From the NCBI GenBank assembly GCA_934130975.1, contig CAKOYU010000010.1:1-64000 (forward strand): a stretch of 64,000 nucleotides of DNA. Reading direction: 5' to 3'. Every line of letters starts with the position of its first letter. The first letter of the stretch is position 1. Of this stretch, positions 26,878 to 35,800 are shown piece after piece. The position numbers were made by a program, and so were the translations under genes. The DNA comes from an uncultured Clostridia bacterium (GTDB lineage: Bacteria; Bacillota; Clostridia; TANB77; CAG-508). The notes below the pieces were generated by a model. The model was given only the letters and a program-made list of their open reading frames with translations. It did not search any database and was not told where the DNA came from.

Positions 26878-28029
26878 TTATTCTCCTCTGCCTTCTGGTA
26901 AAGCATCTGGTAACTCAATCCTAATTCTAATTCTACATACATAAGATATTGCTCTTCCCAATTTGCTATTTTTAATTCTTTGCCATAAAGAAGGTTTTTT
27001 CTCAAATACAACTGATTCTTGATATTCTTGCATATTTTGTATTTCTTGTTCTTCTTCGTCATTTTCTTCTATAACCACTACTTGAGAAACTTTCTTTTCT
27101 TTAACTACTTCTTCTTCAATTATTTGTTTATTAGAAGCTTTTCCTTTAGCTTTAGTTGTCTTAGCTTTTTGAATATTTGCAACTTTTTCTGTTTCAGCTT
27201 CTGTATTTTCTTCATTTGCTTCAACAGCTACTTCTTCAACTAATTCTACATTAGCTTTCTTCTTTCTACCAGCCTTAGTTGCTTTAGCTACTTTCTCAAC
27301 TTTCTCAATTTCTTGAGCTTTTTGAACTTTTTGAGTTTTTGGAGCTTGAACTTCTTCTATCTCTTGTATTTCTTCCTCTTCAGTTTCTTCTATAATTAAA
27401 TCTGCTGGTCTTGGAATATCTTTTAATGCATCAGCAACCTCAATTCCTATATAGCTTAATGCTTTTGATCTATCTTCTGTTCTTTCTAAATCAATTTCAA
27501 TATGTAAATTAGTTTCCAAATTATTAACTCTTGCATTTAGTAATTTAATAGCATCTTTATAGTTTTGACTTCTTCTGCTTTTATCTTTTCCAACTAATTT
27601 TAATGTATCTATAACATCTTCTGAAAATAGTTCTTTATTTTCTTCAACTTTTTCTTTCCACTCTGGATCTCTTGCTTCCACAGCGTCAACAAGTTCTCTT
27701 AATGTTCCTGCTAATGCTATATTTTCTTCTCTTTGTCTGATTAATTCTTCAACTTTTTTAGTATTTTCTTCAAATTGTGTTGTAGCATATTCAACTAAAC
27801 CATATGCTGCTTTATATACACCAACTGGAAAATTCTTTTTCTTTGGATATTCTATTAAATAAGCTTTTATAGACTCAATTAAATCTTTAAAATATGTGTC
27901 GTCTTCTAATTGAACTATTTGCTTCTTGCTTTTTGGATTTATTAATTTTTGTACTTTATCTATATTGGATAGTATTTTTTCTTCAGTGATAACCATTCTC
28001 ACATTTACTATGCCTGATTTCCTAGACAT
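26878..28029 (-). CDS. Unknown protein with long Glu/Lys-rich linker
   Basis: A 383-residue protein. The first 210 residues are helical and ordered (MVITEEKILSNIDKVQKLIN, NYKDAIKLLNARVNNLETNL). Residues about 215-335 are a low-complexity Glu/Lys/Ala/Val tract of the kind that forms a flexible linker. A short basic, hydrophobic tail (PSLWQRIKNSKLGRAISYV) could contact membrane or nucleic acid. A GGAGG site precedes the ATG. I do not recognise the family. It is probably a chromosomal lineage-specific gene. Confidence 0.55.
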   Translation of the reverse strand: MSRKSGIVNVRMVITEEKILSNIDKVQKLINPKSKKQIVQLEDDTYFKDLIESIKAYLIEYPKKKNFPVGVYKAAYGLVEYATTQFEENTKKVEELIRQREENIALAGTLRELVDAVEARDPEWKEKVEENKELFSEDVIDTLKLVGKDKSRRSQNYKDAIKLLNARVNNLETNLHIEIDLERTEDRSKALSYIGIEVADALKDIPRPADLIIEETEEEEIQEIEEVQAPKTQKVQKAQEIEKVEKVAKATKAGRKKKANVELVEEVAVEANEENTEAETEKVANIQKAKTTKAKGKASNKQIIEEEVVKEKKVSQVVVIEENDEEEQEIQNMQEYQESVVFEKKPSLWQRIKNSKLGRAISYVCRIRIRIELPDALPEGRGE

Positions 28030-28165
28030 GCAAATTCCTCCTTTTCCTATGTAGTCAAATATTTAAATTCTTTTTTATTATACTCCAACTTTTGCAAAAG
28101 CTCAAGCGTTTTTATGGTGTTTTTATATTACATTTTTGTTACATTTGTAATATTTTTGTAATATT

Positions 28166-28194
28166 GCACATTTGGAACCGGTTCTTAAATGTGC
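28166..28194. repeat. ACCGGT-type repeat, single hairpin copy
   Basis: GCACATTT and AAATGTGC flank GGAACCGGTTCTT, and TTTTT follows on the plus strand. It is the most symmetric member of a dispersed family found also near 32.7, 43.8 and 46.5 kb. Confidence 0.65.
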
Positions 28195-28209
28195 ATTTTT
28201 ATGCAAACA

Positions 28210-28238
28210 GATAGGAAGTCTACTTTAGACTTCCTATC
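28210..28238. terminator. Terminator hairpin
   Basis: GATAGGAAGTCTA and TAGACTTCCTATC flank CTT. It lies just beyond the stop codon of the 401-residue gene, on its transcript's 3' side. Confidence 0.65.
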
Positions 28239-28247
28239 TTATGAATT

Positions 28248-29453
28248 TTAATCTTTAATTTTTTTAGATACCTTCGCTTTTGCTATTTTTCTTTCAATTC
28301 TTGCTTGTCTTACTTCTTCTTTTCTTAATTTTTCCTGGTCAACTTGACTATATAAAGTATTAACTAATCTCTTATACATCTCTTTTTCTTCAGACGTATA
28401 ATTATTATCTCTTTTTAATACCTCTGAAATCGACACTGTCTTAAACTTTTCATATTTGCAAGGTCTTGAAAAATAATCAACATAGCAAGTTAATTCTTTA
28501 GAACCTCCTAATTTTAGATATTCGTTAATAAATTTTCTTAAGCCTGGATCAGAATAATCTATCCCATAAATCATAGGAATATCGATATTTCTTCCAAATT
28601 CTTTAGCAAATAAAAACGCTCTTCTAGGTCCAACTCTATTTCCACCACGTTCAATAATTCTGTACATAATACAATTAAGCATTTCTTCTTTACAATACCA
28701 AGATCTTTCATAATTGTTTATTGCTGTTTCAAATTCATTCCCATCTGGAAGAGTAATATCTTTTTCTTTTAGCATTTTAACAACTTCCTTGATATGCATT
28801 CCTTCAATTTCTTTACTAGAAGAAATTGGCATAACACATGTCATATATTCTGCCATCTCTACATAACCATTATTACTTAAATGTAAATGTACTGAACTAC
28901 ACTTGTCCCAATATACAATTTCTTTATATTTAGGTCTTATAAAATAACTTCTTTCTACATCAGGTAATGAACTTATAAACGATTTTGTATTATAAAAGTC
29001 ACTCCAATCTAAACACCGAATATCTGCATCTTCATCAAACAGTTCGTTAATGTATGGATTTCGTGAAAACATTACTTGGCTGACTTCCTTTTTTTCTTGT
29101 CCCCAAACTGGCATAATTCTATTTATTTCATATTCAGGATATCTTAGTTCATACCATACAGCAACTTTTTCAATAAAATTTCTCATATCAATTGGCAAAT
29201 AATATTCTCCAATATCAGTATAATTTCCTTTGATTATATTATCTGTATACCACTTGATAAACATATCAACTTTATCATCTAATATAACTGTATCTCCCAT
29301 CTCTACCTTTTTTTCTACTTTTTCATTATCTTCAATTTTGCAGAATCTTCTGATAAATGCTTTTAGTTCAATCTTTTTCCTTTCAATGTTTAATACTTTC
29401 CCTTCTGAATTTAGCTCACTTAATTTCCGTTTAATTTCTTCATTAAAATTCAT
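28248..29453 (-). CDS. Unknown cytoplasmic protein, 401 aa
   Basis: No recognised domain. It is soluble, with a charged N-terminus and a Lys/Arg-rich C-terminal helix (RKEEVRQARIERKIAKAKVS). Aromatic-rich stretches occur (DMFIKWYTDNI, WDKCSSVHLHLSNNGYVEM). Four cysteines are scattered and do not form an obvious zinc ribbon. An AGGAGGTTAAT site precedes the ATG. Two ATCGATA boxes upstream suggest regulation by a DNA-binding protein. Its own terminator follows, so it is monocistronic. Confidence 0.55.
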   Translation of the reverse strand: MNFNEEIKRKLSELNSEGKVLNIERKKIELKAFIRRFCKIEDNEKVEKKVEMGDTVILDDKVDMFIKWYTDNIIKGNYTDIGEYYLPIDMRNFIEKVAVWYELRYPEYEINRIMPVWGQEKKEVSQVMFSRNPYINELFDEDADIRCLDWSDFYNTKSFISSLPDVERSYFIRPKYKEIVYWDKCSSVHLHLSNNGYVEMAEYMTCVMPISSSKEIEGMHIKEVVKMLKEKDITLPDGNEFETAINNYERSWYCKEEMLNCIMYRIIERGGNRVGPRRAFLFAKEFGRNIDIPMIYGIDYSDPGLRKFINEYLKLGGSKELTCYVDYFSRPCKYEKFKTVSISEVLKRDNNYTSEEKEMYKRLVNTLYSQVDQEKLRKEEVRQARIERKIAKAKVSKKIKD

Positions 29454-29505
29454 ATTAACCTCCTGTTATTTAACTTGTGTAAATTAATAGTTTCTCTATT
29501 AAAAC

Positions 29506-29530
29506 TCTATCGATTATATTGCTATCGATA
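29506..29530. promoter_or_regulatory. ATCGATA inverted repeat, possible operator
   Basis: TATCGAT and ATCGATA are separated by about nine bases, roughly 60 bp upstream of the 401-residue gene and next to a TATAAT. This spacing and symmetry suit a dimeric regulator. Confidence 0.4.
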
Positions 29531-29681
29531 AGAGATTATAAAATATTAATTAGCTAATTTGCTAAAACTTGCTATAGTATATCACATCCTGTCCCTTGTG
29601 TCACTATTTTGTTCACTCTTTTGTATATTTATCTATTTTATAGTATTTTAAATTGATATAGAGAATTACTTTAAATATAAG

Positions 29682-29745
29682 CTTTAAATAAAATGACGAA
29701 TGTACAAGGAGAAATTTTAGAAATTTTTATGTTTTTATGTTAATA
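29682..29745 (+). repeat. Truncated hairpin-repeat copy (family B)
   Basis: AAAATGACGAATGTACAAGG followed by AGAAATTTTAGAAATT matches the left arm of the elements at 47.8 and 51.7 kb, then diverges. The right arm is missing. Confidence 0.55.
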
Positions 29746-29767
29746 GCAACCATTTATAAAAAAAAAA

Positions 29768-29796
29768 CGGTCAAAAAGGGATATCCCTATTGACCG
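29768..29796 (-). terminator. Terminator of acyl-CoA synthetase gene
   Basis: On the minus strand CGGTCAA pairs with TTGACCG around AGGGATATCCCT, followed by seven T. The stem overlaps the last codons of the gene. Confidence 0.75.
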
Positions 29797-31505
29797 AAAA
29801 TTTTCTTCATCTCTTCATGTCTCTTAATTTTTAGAGTTGTTGTTTTGATTAATTCCTCTTCTGAAATAATCATTTCTCTAACATATTTATATTTTGGCAT
29901 TAATCTGTTAACATCTTTTACCTTATCCCATAAAAATTCTTTAATTTTTTCTTCACCTTCGATATTATAAAGTTCTTTAATTAATTGTTTATCATAAACA
30001 ATTTTTACACAAACTTTTACATCTCCATCATCTTCTTTTTTCTCATAAACAAATGATTCTTTTATTCCTTCTACTTTGTTTAATAATGTTTCTATTTCTT
30101 CTGGAAATACATTTTTACCATTATTTAATACAATTACACTTTTCTTTCTTCCTGATATGTATATGAATCCATCTTTGTCTATTCTAGCTAAATCTCCTGT
30201 ATGGAACCAGCCATCTGCATCTAATGCATCTTTTGTTGCTTCTTCATTTTCATAATATCCTAACATTATTGATGGACCTTTTGCTAATAACTCTCCTATG
30301 CCTTCTTCATCTGGATTGTCAATTTTTACTTCTACACTTGGAAATTTCTTTCCTATTGATCCTAATCTTCTACATTTTGGTGTTTCTGCAGCTATTACTG
30401 GTGCTGTTTCTGTTAATCCATATCCTTGTTCAACATCAAAACCTAAATCATTGAATCCTTTTTCTGTTTCTGGGTCTAATGCAGCTCCTCCTGTTACAAC
30501 TAATTTAAGTTTTGGGCCTAAGCTTTCATGTACTTCTTTGAATAATTGTTTTCTTAAATCAATTTTTACTTTTAGTAATAGATTAGAAATTTTCTTTCCT
30601 TTTTCTAAGTTTTGTAACTTTCCTTTTTTCTCTATTGCTTTCATTACTTTTCTGTAGATTATATCAAATACTGCAGGAACTGATATCATTGCTGTTATAC
30701 CAAATTCTTTAATGTTATCTGCCATATGTTTTACACCTTCACAGAATGCTATTGAACCACCAATAGATATTGGATATAAAAATCCTACTGTACATTCAAA
30801 TACATGATGTAATGGTAAGAATGATAAAAATCTATCTTCTTCTGTTAAATCAAATCTTTGAGTTATATCCATTACATTTGTTACTAAGTTTTTATGTGAT
30901 AACATTACTGCTTTTGACATTGCTGTTGTTCCAGATGTGAATAACATTATTCCCATTTTATCTGCATCAATTTCTGCATTCAAATATGTTGAATCGCCTT
31001 CGTTTAATAGTTTTTTTCCTTTTTCTATTAATGTTTTTTCTGAATAGATTCCTTGTGTATTTTCTTCTAAATCCATTGATATAAAATATTTTAAATTTGT
31101 ATTCTTTTTATCTCTTAAAGTTCCCATTATTGTGTCATATTTTGAAGAATATATAATAGCTTCTACTTGTGAACGTAGTATTAAGCTTTCAAGTTCATTA
31201 TCTGGTAAAGATTTATCTAATGGTACTACAACTCCTACACCTGATGCAATAGCTAAATATGAAAGTTCCCATTCATATCTATTTTCTGAAATAATAGCAA
31301 TTCTCTTATCTTTTAGTCCCATATTAATTAAAACTGTTCCAAGTGCATTTATTTCATTCCTAAATTCTTTATGTGTTATTGTTCTAAATTTTCCTTTTTC
31401 TTCTGTTTTAAAAATATAAGCAGGCCTATCTCCATAAGCTTCACCTGTTTGTTTTAACATATCTTTTAAATCTGTATATTTCATATTTTTTGATTTGGTT
31501 TCCAT
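29787..31505 (-). CDS. fadD: Long-chain acyl-CoA synthetase (AMP-binding)
   Basis: A 572-residue adenylate-forming enzyme that would activate fatty acids to acyl-CoA through an acyl-AMP intermediate. The P-loop is LFTSGTTAMSKAVMLSHKNL. GYGLTETAPV is the adenine-site motif, GWFHTGDLARID holds the conserved Asp, and GRKKSVIVLNNGKNVFPEEI leads into the hinge. The C-terminal domain ends TTTLKIKRHE, with the usual catalytic Lys region. The TetR regulator gene lies 20 bp upstream on the same strand, so the pair is probably an operon with local fatty-acid-responsive control. Confidence 0.92.
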   Translation of the reverse strand: METKSKNMKYTDLKDMLKQTGEAYGDRPAYIFKTEEKGKFRTITHKEFRNEINALGTVLINMGLKDKRIAIISENRYEWELSYLAIASGVGVVVPLDKSLPDNELESLILRSQVEAIIYSSKYDTIMGTLRDKKNTNLKYFISMDLEENTQGIYSEKTLIEKGKKLLNEGDSTYLNAEIDADKMGIMLFTSGTTAMSKAVMLSHKNLVTNVMDITQRFDLTEEDRFLSFLPLHHVFECTVGFLYPISIGGSIAFCEGVKHMADNIKEFGITAMISVPAVFDIIYRKVMKAIEKKGKLQNLEKGKKISNLLLKVKIDLRKQLFKEVHESLGPKLKLVVTGGAALDPETEKGFNDLGFDVEQGYGLTETAPVIAAETPKCRRLGSIGKKFPSVEVKIDNPDEEGIGELLAKGPSIMLGYYENEEATKDALDADGWFHTGDLARIDKDGFIYISGRKKSVIVLNNGKNVFPEEIETLLNKVEGIKESFVYEKKEDDGDVKVCVKIVYDKQLIKELYNIEGEEKIKEFLWDKVKDVNRLMPKYKYVREMIISEEELIKTTTLKIKRHEEMKKIFGQ

Positions 31506-31524
31506 TTGGCTACCCCTTTCATTA

Positions 31525-32094
31525 TTACTTTATTCTTAATCCATTAATTACTGTATTTTCATATTCATGATATAATTTCATTACATCCATATTTTCATTC
31601 TCACGTTTTTTATAAACTAAAGTTGAACATATTAATGCATAAATTTCTGAGGCTATTGCTCTAGCATCACCTTGTTTAATTTCTCCTTTTTCAATTCCCT
31701 CTTTTACAATTTGTTCTATTTGTCCAATGTAATCATATACATGATCTTGGCATTTTTTATTTCTCGTTTCATTTCCCCAGAATTGACTAAGAATTATTGT
31801 TATTATATCTTCGTATTTAGCAACAATTTTTATTTGAATTAATACTATTGCTTTAATTTTATCTATATAATTACTATGTTTTGCAGTTTTTATATCAACA
31901 CTATTTTGTAGTAATTTAATTCCTTCTTCAATTAAAAAATTAAATATCTCTTCCTTACTAGAAAAGTGATAATATAGGGTTCCTTTTGCAACTCCTACTG
32001 TAGCAGTTATTTCCTCTATACTTGTTGCATCATATCCCTTTTCTGCAAATAACTTCATTGATGTTTCAAATATTTTTCTTTTGGTTTTATTCAT
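31525..32094 (-). CDS. TetR family transcriptional regulator
   Basis: A 189-residue regulator with a classical N-terminal HTH (KLFAEKGYDATSIEEITATV then GVAKGTLYYHFSSKEEIFNF). The C-terminal ligand domain is of FadR/AcrR-like length. ATG 32094 follows AGGTG; a GTG three codons earlier is possible. It sits immediately upstream of the acyl-CoA synthetase gene, so that gene and its own promoter are the likely targets, with an acyl-CoA-type ligand inferred from context only. Confidence 0.88.
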   Translation of the reverse strand: MNKTKRKIFETSMKLFAEKGYDATSIEEITATVGVAKGTLYYHFSSKEEIFNFLIEEGIKLLQNSVDIKTAKHSNYIDKIKAIVLIQIKIVAKYEDIITIILSQFWGNETRNKKCQDHVYDYIGQIEQIVKEGIEKGEIKQGDARAIASEIYALICSTLVYKKRENENMDVMKLYHEYENTVINGLRIK

Positions 32095-32255
32095 ATTTTT
32101 CACCTATTTCTTTTGGTTATGTCCCTTTTTTACATAGTTATTATATAATTTTCTTATTATTTATGCAAGTTTTTTTTATTTTTTGAATGGGTATTCAGTT
32201 TTTTATTTTTTTACATTATGTATTCAACATAGTTTACCAAATTTCTACAAATATT

Positions 32256-32334
32256 TTATCCACACCCTGTGGACAATGTGGATAACTCTGTGAATAACTC
32301 ATAACAGTCATATTTTTTTCACAGGTTATTCACA
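32256..32334. other. Cluster of five DnaA boxes
   Basis: TTATCCACA at 32256, TGTGGACAA at 32268, TGTGGATAA at 32277, TGTGAATAA at 32289 and TTATTCACA at 32326 lie within 79 bp, with AT-rich DNA on the right. Four of the five match TTATNCACA in one orientation or the other; the fifth differs by one base. No dnaA or dnaN is near and gene direction does not change here, so a DnaA-titration or regulatory cluster is more likely than oriC. Confidence 0.7.
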
Positions 32335-32394
32335 CTTAAATGTTGATAATTTTTAACCTTACAATTGTTTGCTTATTATTTTTTTATTATGTAA

Positions 32395-32697
32395 CTAGAA
32401 AAATTTTAAATATACGACTAAAATAATTTCTAATATTAAAATTGTAGGCAACCCTATTGTAAATTTTGGTTTCTTAGTTTTATGGTGAAAAGTATACATT
32501 CCAGCAATTGTACCGATTCCACCACCTAATGCAGTAACTATAAAAAGAGTCTGTTCAGGAATTCTCCATTTGCCCCATTTAGCCTTTCTTTTATCAGACC
32601 ACATCATATAAAAACCAATCAAATTAATTATTATTAAATATATTATGATATTTCTTATAGATAAAATATCTCCTATTTGAAAATTATTCTCTAACAT
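32395..32697 (-). CDS. DUF1294 family small membrane protein
   Basis: A 100-residue membrane protein. It has a hydrophobic N-terminal helix (IIIYLIIINLIGFYMMW), the family signature SDKRKAKWGKWRIPEQTLF, a glycine-rich stretch (ALGGGIGTIAGMYTFHHKTK) and a second hydrophobic helix at the C-terminus. The ATG at 32697 follows AAGGAGG. The frame is open upstream, but that part reads through the ACCGGT repeats and is not a gene. Function is unknown. It lies downstream of polC on the same strand. Confidence 0.85.
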   Translation of the reverse strand: MLENNFQIGDILSIRNIIIYLIIINLIGFYMMWSDKRKAKWGKWRIPEQTLFIVTALGGGIGTIAGMYTFHHKTKKPKFTIGLPTILILEIILVVYLKFF

Positions 32698-32711
32698 AAA
32701 TTCCTCCTTGT

Positions 32712-32804
32712 ATACAAAAAAGTACCATTCTTGTGAGCAAAACAGAACCGGTCCCAAATGCGCAGTGAGCAAAACAGAACCGGTCCCAAATGTGCCAAAT
32801 GTGC
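32712..32804. repeat. ACCGGT-type repeat, two tandem units
   Basis: AACAGAACCGGTCCCAAATG occurs twice, 31 bp apart, joined by CGCAGTGAGCAA. On the left is AAAAAAGTACCATTCTTGTG, which also flanks other copies. The array lies between polC and the DUF1294 gene. Confidence 0.75.
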
Positions 32805-32806
32805 AA

Positions 32807-35800
32807 TTAACCAAATAAACTTAGTTGATTACTTTGACTCATTCCTTCTAGGCATCCAAATTGCTTTAACAATTCTGTAACTGAATCTCCGATTTTTGCA
32901 CGAATTTTCATATCATCTATCGACATAAATTTTTCATCTGCACGTGCTCTCATAATACTTTCTGCTGCAACATTTCCTAGTCCTGCTATACTGTTTAATG
33001 GTGGTCGTAGACTGTCCCCTTCTACTTGAAATTTTGTTGCATGTGATTTATATAAGTCTATTGGTAAAAATCTTAATCCTCTTTCATACATTTCTAGTAC
33101 TATTTCTAAATCATCATACATATCTTTATCTTTTGGTGTTGCATTATTTCCCATCATATCTATTTCTTTCATTTTGTTTTTTGCTTTTTCTTTTCCGTTT
33201 ATCATTACGTCTGCATCAAATGATTTCGCTCTTATTGTAAAATATGCTGCATAATATGCTAGTGGAATATGTACTTTGAACCATGCTATTCTGAAGGCAT
33301 TTGTTACATATGCTGCTGCATGGGCCTTTGGGAACATGTACTTAATTTTTTCACATGATTTTATATACCAGTCTGGTACATCATGTTCTTTCATTAATGG
33401 AATATATTCGTCTTTCCACTTTGGCTCTTTTCCTTTTGCTACTTTTCCTTTACGTACTGATTCCATTATTTTGAATGATTTATCTGGCGGCAATCCTTTT
33501 TGAATTAGATATATCATTATGTCATCCCTACAACAAATTGCTTGTTGCAGTGTTACTACTCCTTGTTCTATTAATGTTTGCGCATTTCCTAGCCATACAT
33601 CTGTACCATGTGATAATCCTGATAAACGTATTAACTCGTCAAATGTTGTTGGATGTGTATCCATAAGCATGCCTCTTGCAAATTTTGTTCCATATTCAGG
33701 TATTCCAAATGTGCCTACTTCTGAATGAATTTGCTCAGGTGTTACTCCTAGTGCTTCTGTTGAATTGAATATTGACATTGTTTCTTTATCATCTAACGGT
33801 ATTTCTGTTGGTGCTATACCTGTAATGTCTTGCAACATACGAATTACCGTCGGATCGTCGTGTCCTAGTATATCTAGTTTTAATAAGTTTCCATCTATTG
33901 AGTGATAGTCAAAGTGTGTTGTTATAATATCTGAATTTGGGTCATCTGCTGGATGTTGTACTGGCGTAAATTCATATATTTCTCTTCCTTTTGGTACTAC
34001 TATAATTCCTCCCGGATGCTGTCCTGTTGTTCTTTTTATTCCTGTACATCCCATTGATAGTCTTGCAATCTCTGCTTTATTTACTGGTATATTTCTTTCT
34101 TCAAAATATTTTTTAACATACCCAAATGCAGTCTTTTCTGCAACTGTACCTACAGTTCCTGCTTTAAAACATGTTCCTTTTCCAAATATTACTTCTGTAT
34201 ATTTGTGAGCTTTTGCCTGATATTCTCCTGAGAAGTTTAGATCTATATCTGGCTCTTTATCTCCATTAAATCCTAAGAATGTTTCAAATGGTATGTCCAT
34301 TCCGTCTTTTGCCATTTGGGCCCCACACTTAGGACAGTCTTTATCTGGCAAATCAAATCCATTTCCTACTCCGTAATCTTCAAATTCTGAATATTTACAG
34401 TTCGGACATCTATAGTGTGGTTTTAATGAATTTACTTCCGTTATACCTGTCATAAATGCTACAAGTGATGAACCTACAGACCCTCTAGATCCTACAATAT
34501 ATCCATCTTCATTTGACTTCCATACTAATTTTTGAGCTATAATATACATTACCGAATATCCATTACTTATTATTGAATTTAATTCTTTATCTAATCTAGT
34601 TTGAACTATTTCTGGTAATGGATCTCCATATAATTCATGCGCTTTTTTATATGCAATATTTTTGATATCTTCTTCACATCCTGGAATATGTGGTGGACAT
34701 TTTTCTGGTGATATTGGATCTATTCTGTCACACATATCTGAAACTTTATTTGTATTTGTTACAACTACTTCATATGCTTTTTCTTCTCCTAAATATTCGA
34801 ATTCTTTAAGCATTTCTTCAGTTGTTCTTAAATATAATGGTGCTTGTTCATCAGCATCTTTATATCCTTGACCTGCTTCTAATATACGTCTATATACTTC
34901 ATCTTGTGGGTCCATAAAGTGAACATCACATGTTGCTACAACTAACTTGTTTAGTTTTTCTCCTAATGCTACAATTTTTCTATTTATATCTTTTAGATAT
35001 TCTCTATCTGGAACTACTCCATTTCTTACCAAGAAATCATTATTTCCTATTGGTTGAATTTCTAAGTAATCATAATCTCTTGCAATATTTTCTATTTCTT
35101 CGTCAGATTTTCCAAGTTCAATTGCTTGATATAATTCTCCCGCTTCACACGCACTACCTAATATTAGACCTTCCGAATATTTTTTGTACAAACTTTTTAA
35201 GATACGTGGTCTTTTATAAAAATAGTGTAAATGTGATAATGATACTAATTTGTAAAGATTTCTTAATCCAATATAATTTTTTGCTAAAATTATTGCATGA
35301 TATGTATTTAATTTTTTGTATTCTTCTTTTTTAGCATTTTCATCTCTTCCAATTGTATCAATTTCTTCAACTTTTGTAACACCTCTATCTCGCAATTTAT
35401 CTAGCATTACATTAAATACTTTTACTGTTGTATCAACATCATCTAATGCTCTATGCGCTACTTCTACTTTTATTCCTAATTCATCTGCAATTTTGCCTAA
35501 TTTGTATTTTTTCATATTAGGAAATATATCTTTAGCAAGTGTTAATGTATCAAGAACTGTATAATCAAATTCATACCCAAGAACTTTTGCATTTTGTTTT
35601 AAAAATCCAACATCAAATTTGGCATTATGTGCAACAATTATTGAATCCCCTAAAAATTCTAATATTTTAGGAAATACCTTATCTATTGTTTCTGCATCTT
35701 TTACCATATCATCCGTAATATTTGTAACCTCTACAACTCTTTGTGGTATTGGCTTTTCTGGATTTACAAAACAACTAAATTCGTCTATTACTTCTCCATT

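Noticed and set aside
26871..27062. A separate 63-residue gene overlapping the Glu/Lys-rich protein
   Set aside because: It lies wholly within another frame of the longer gene, in low-complexity sequence, and has no ribosome site.
32256..32394. DnaA-box cluster as the chromosomal origin
   Set aside because: No dnaA, dnaN, rpmH or gyrase genes are near and gene orientation does not change across it.
32698..32814. N-terminal extension of the DUF1294 protein
   Set aside because: The extra 39 codons read straight through ACCGGT repeats and have no ribosome site; the ATG at 32697 has a strong one.
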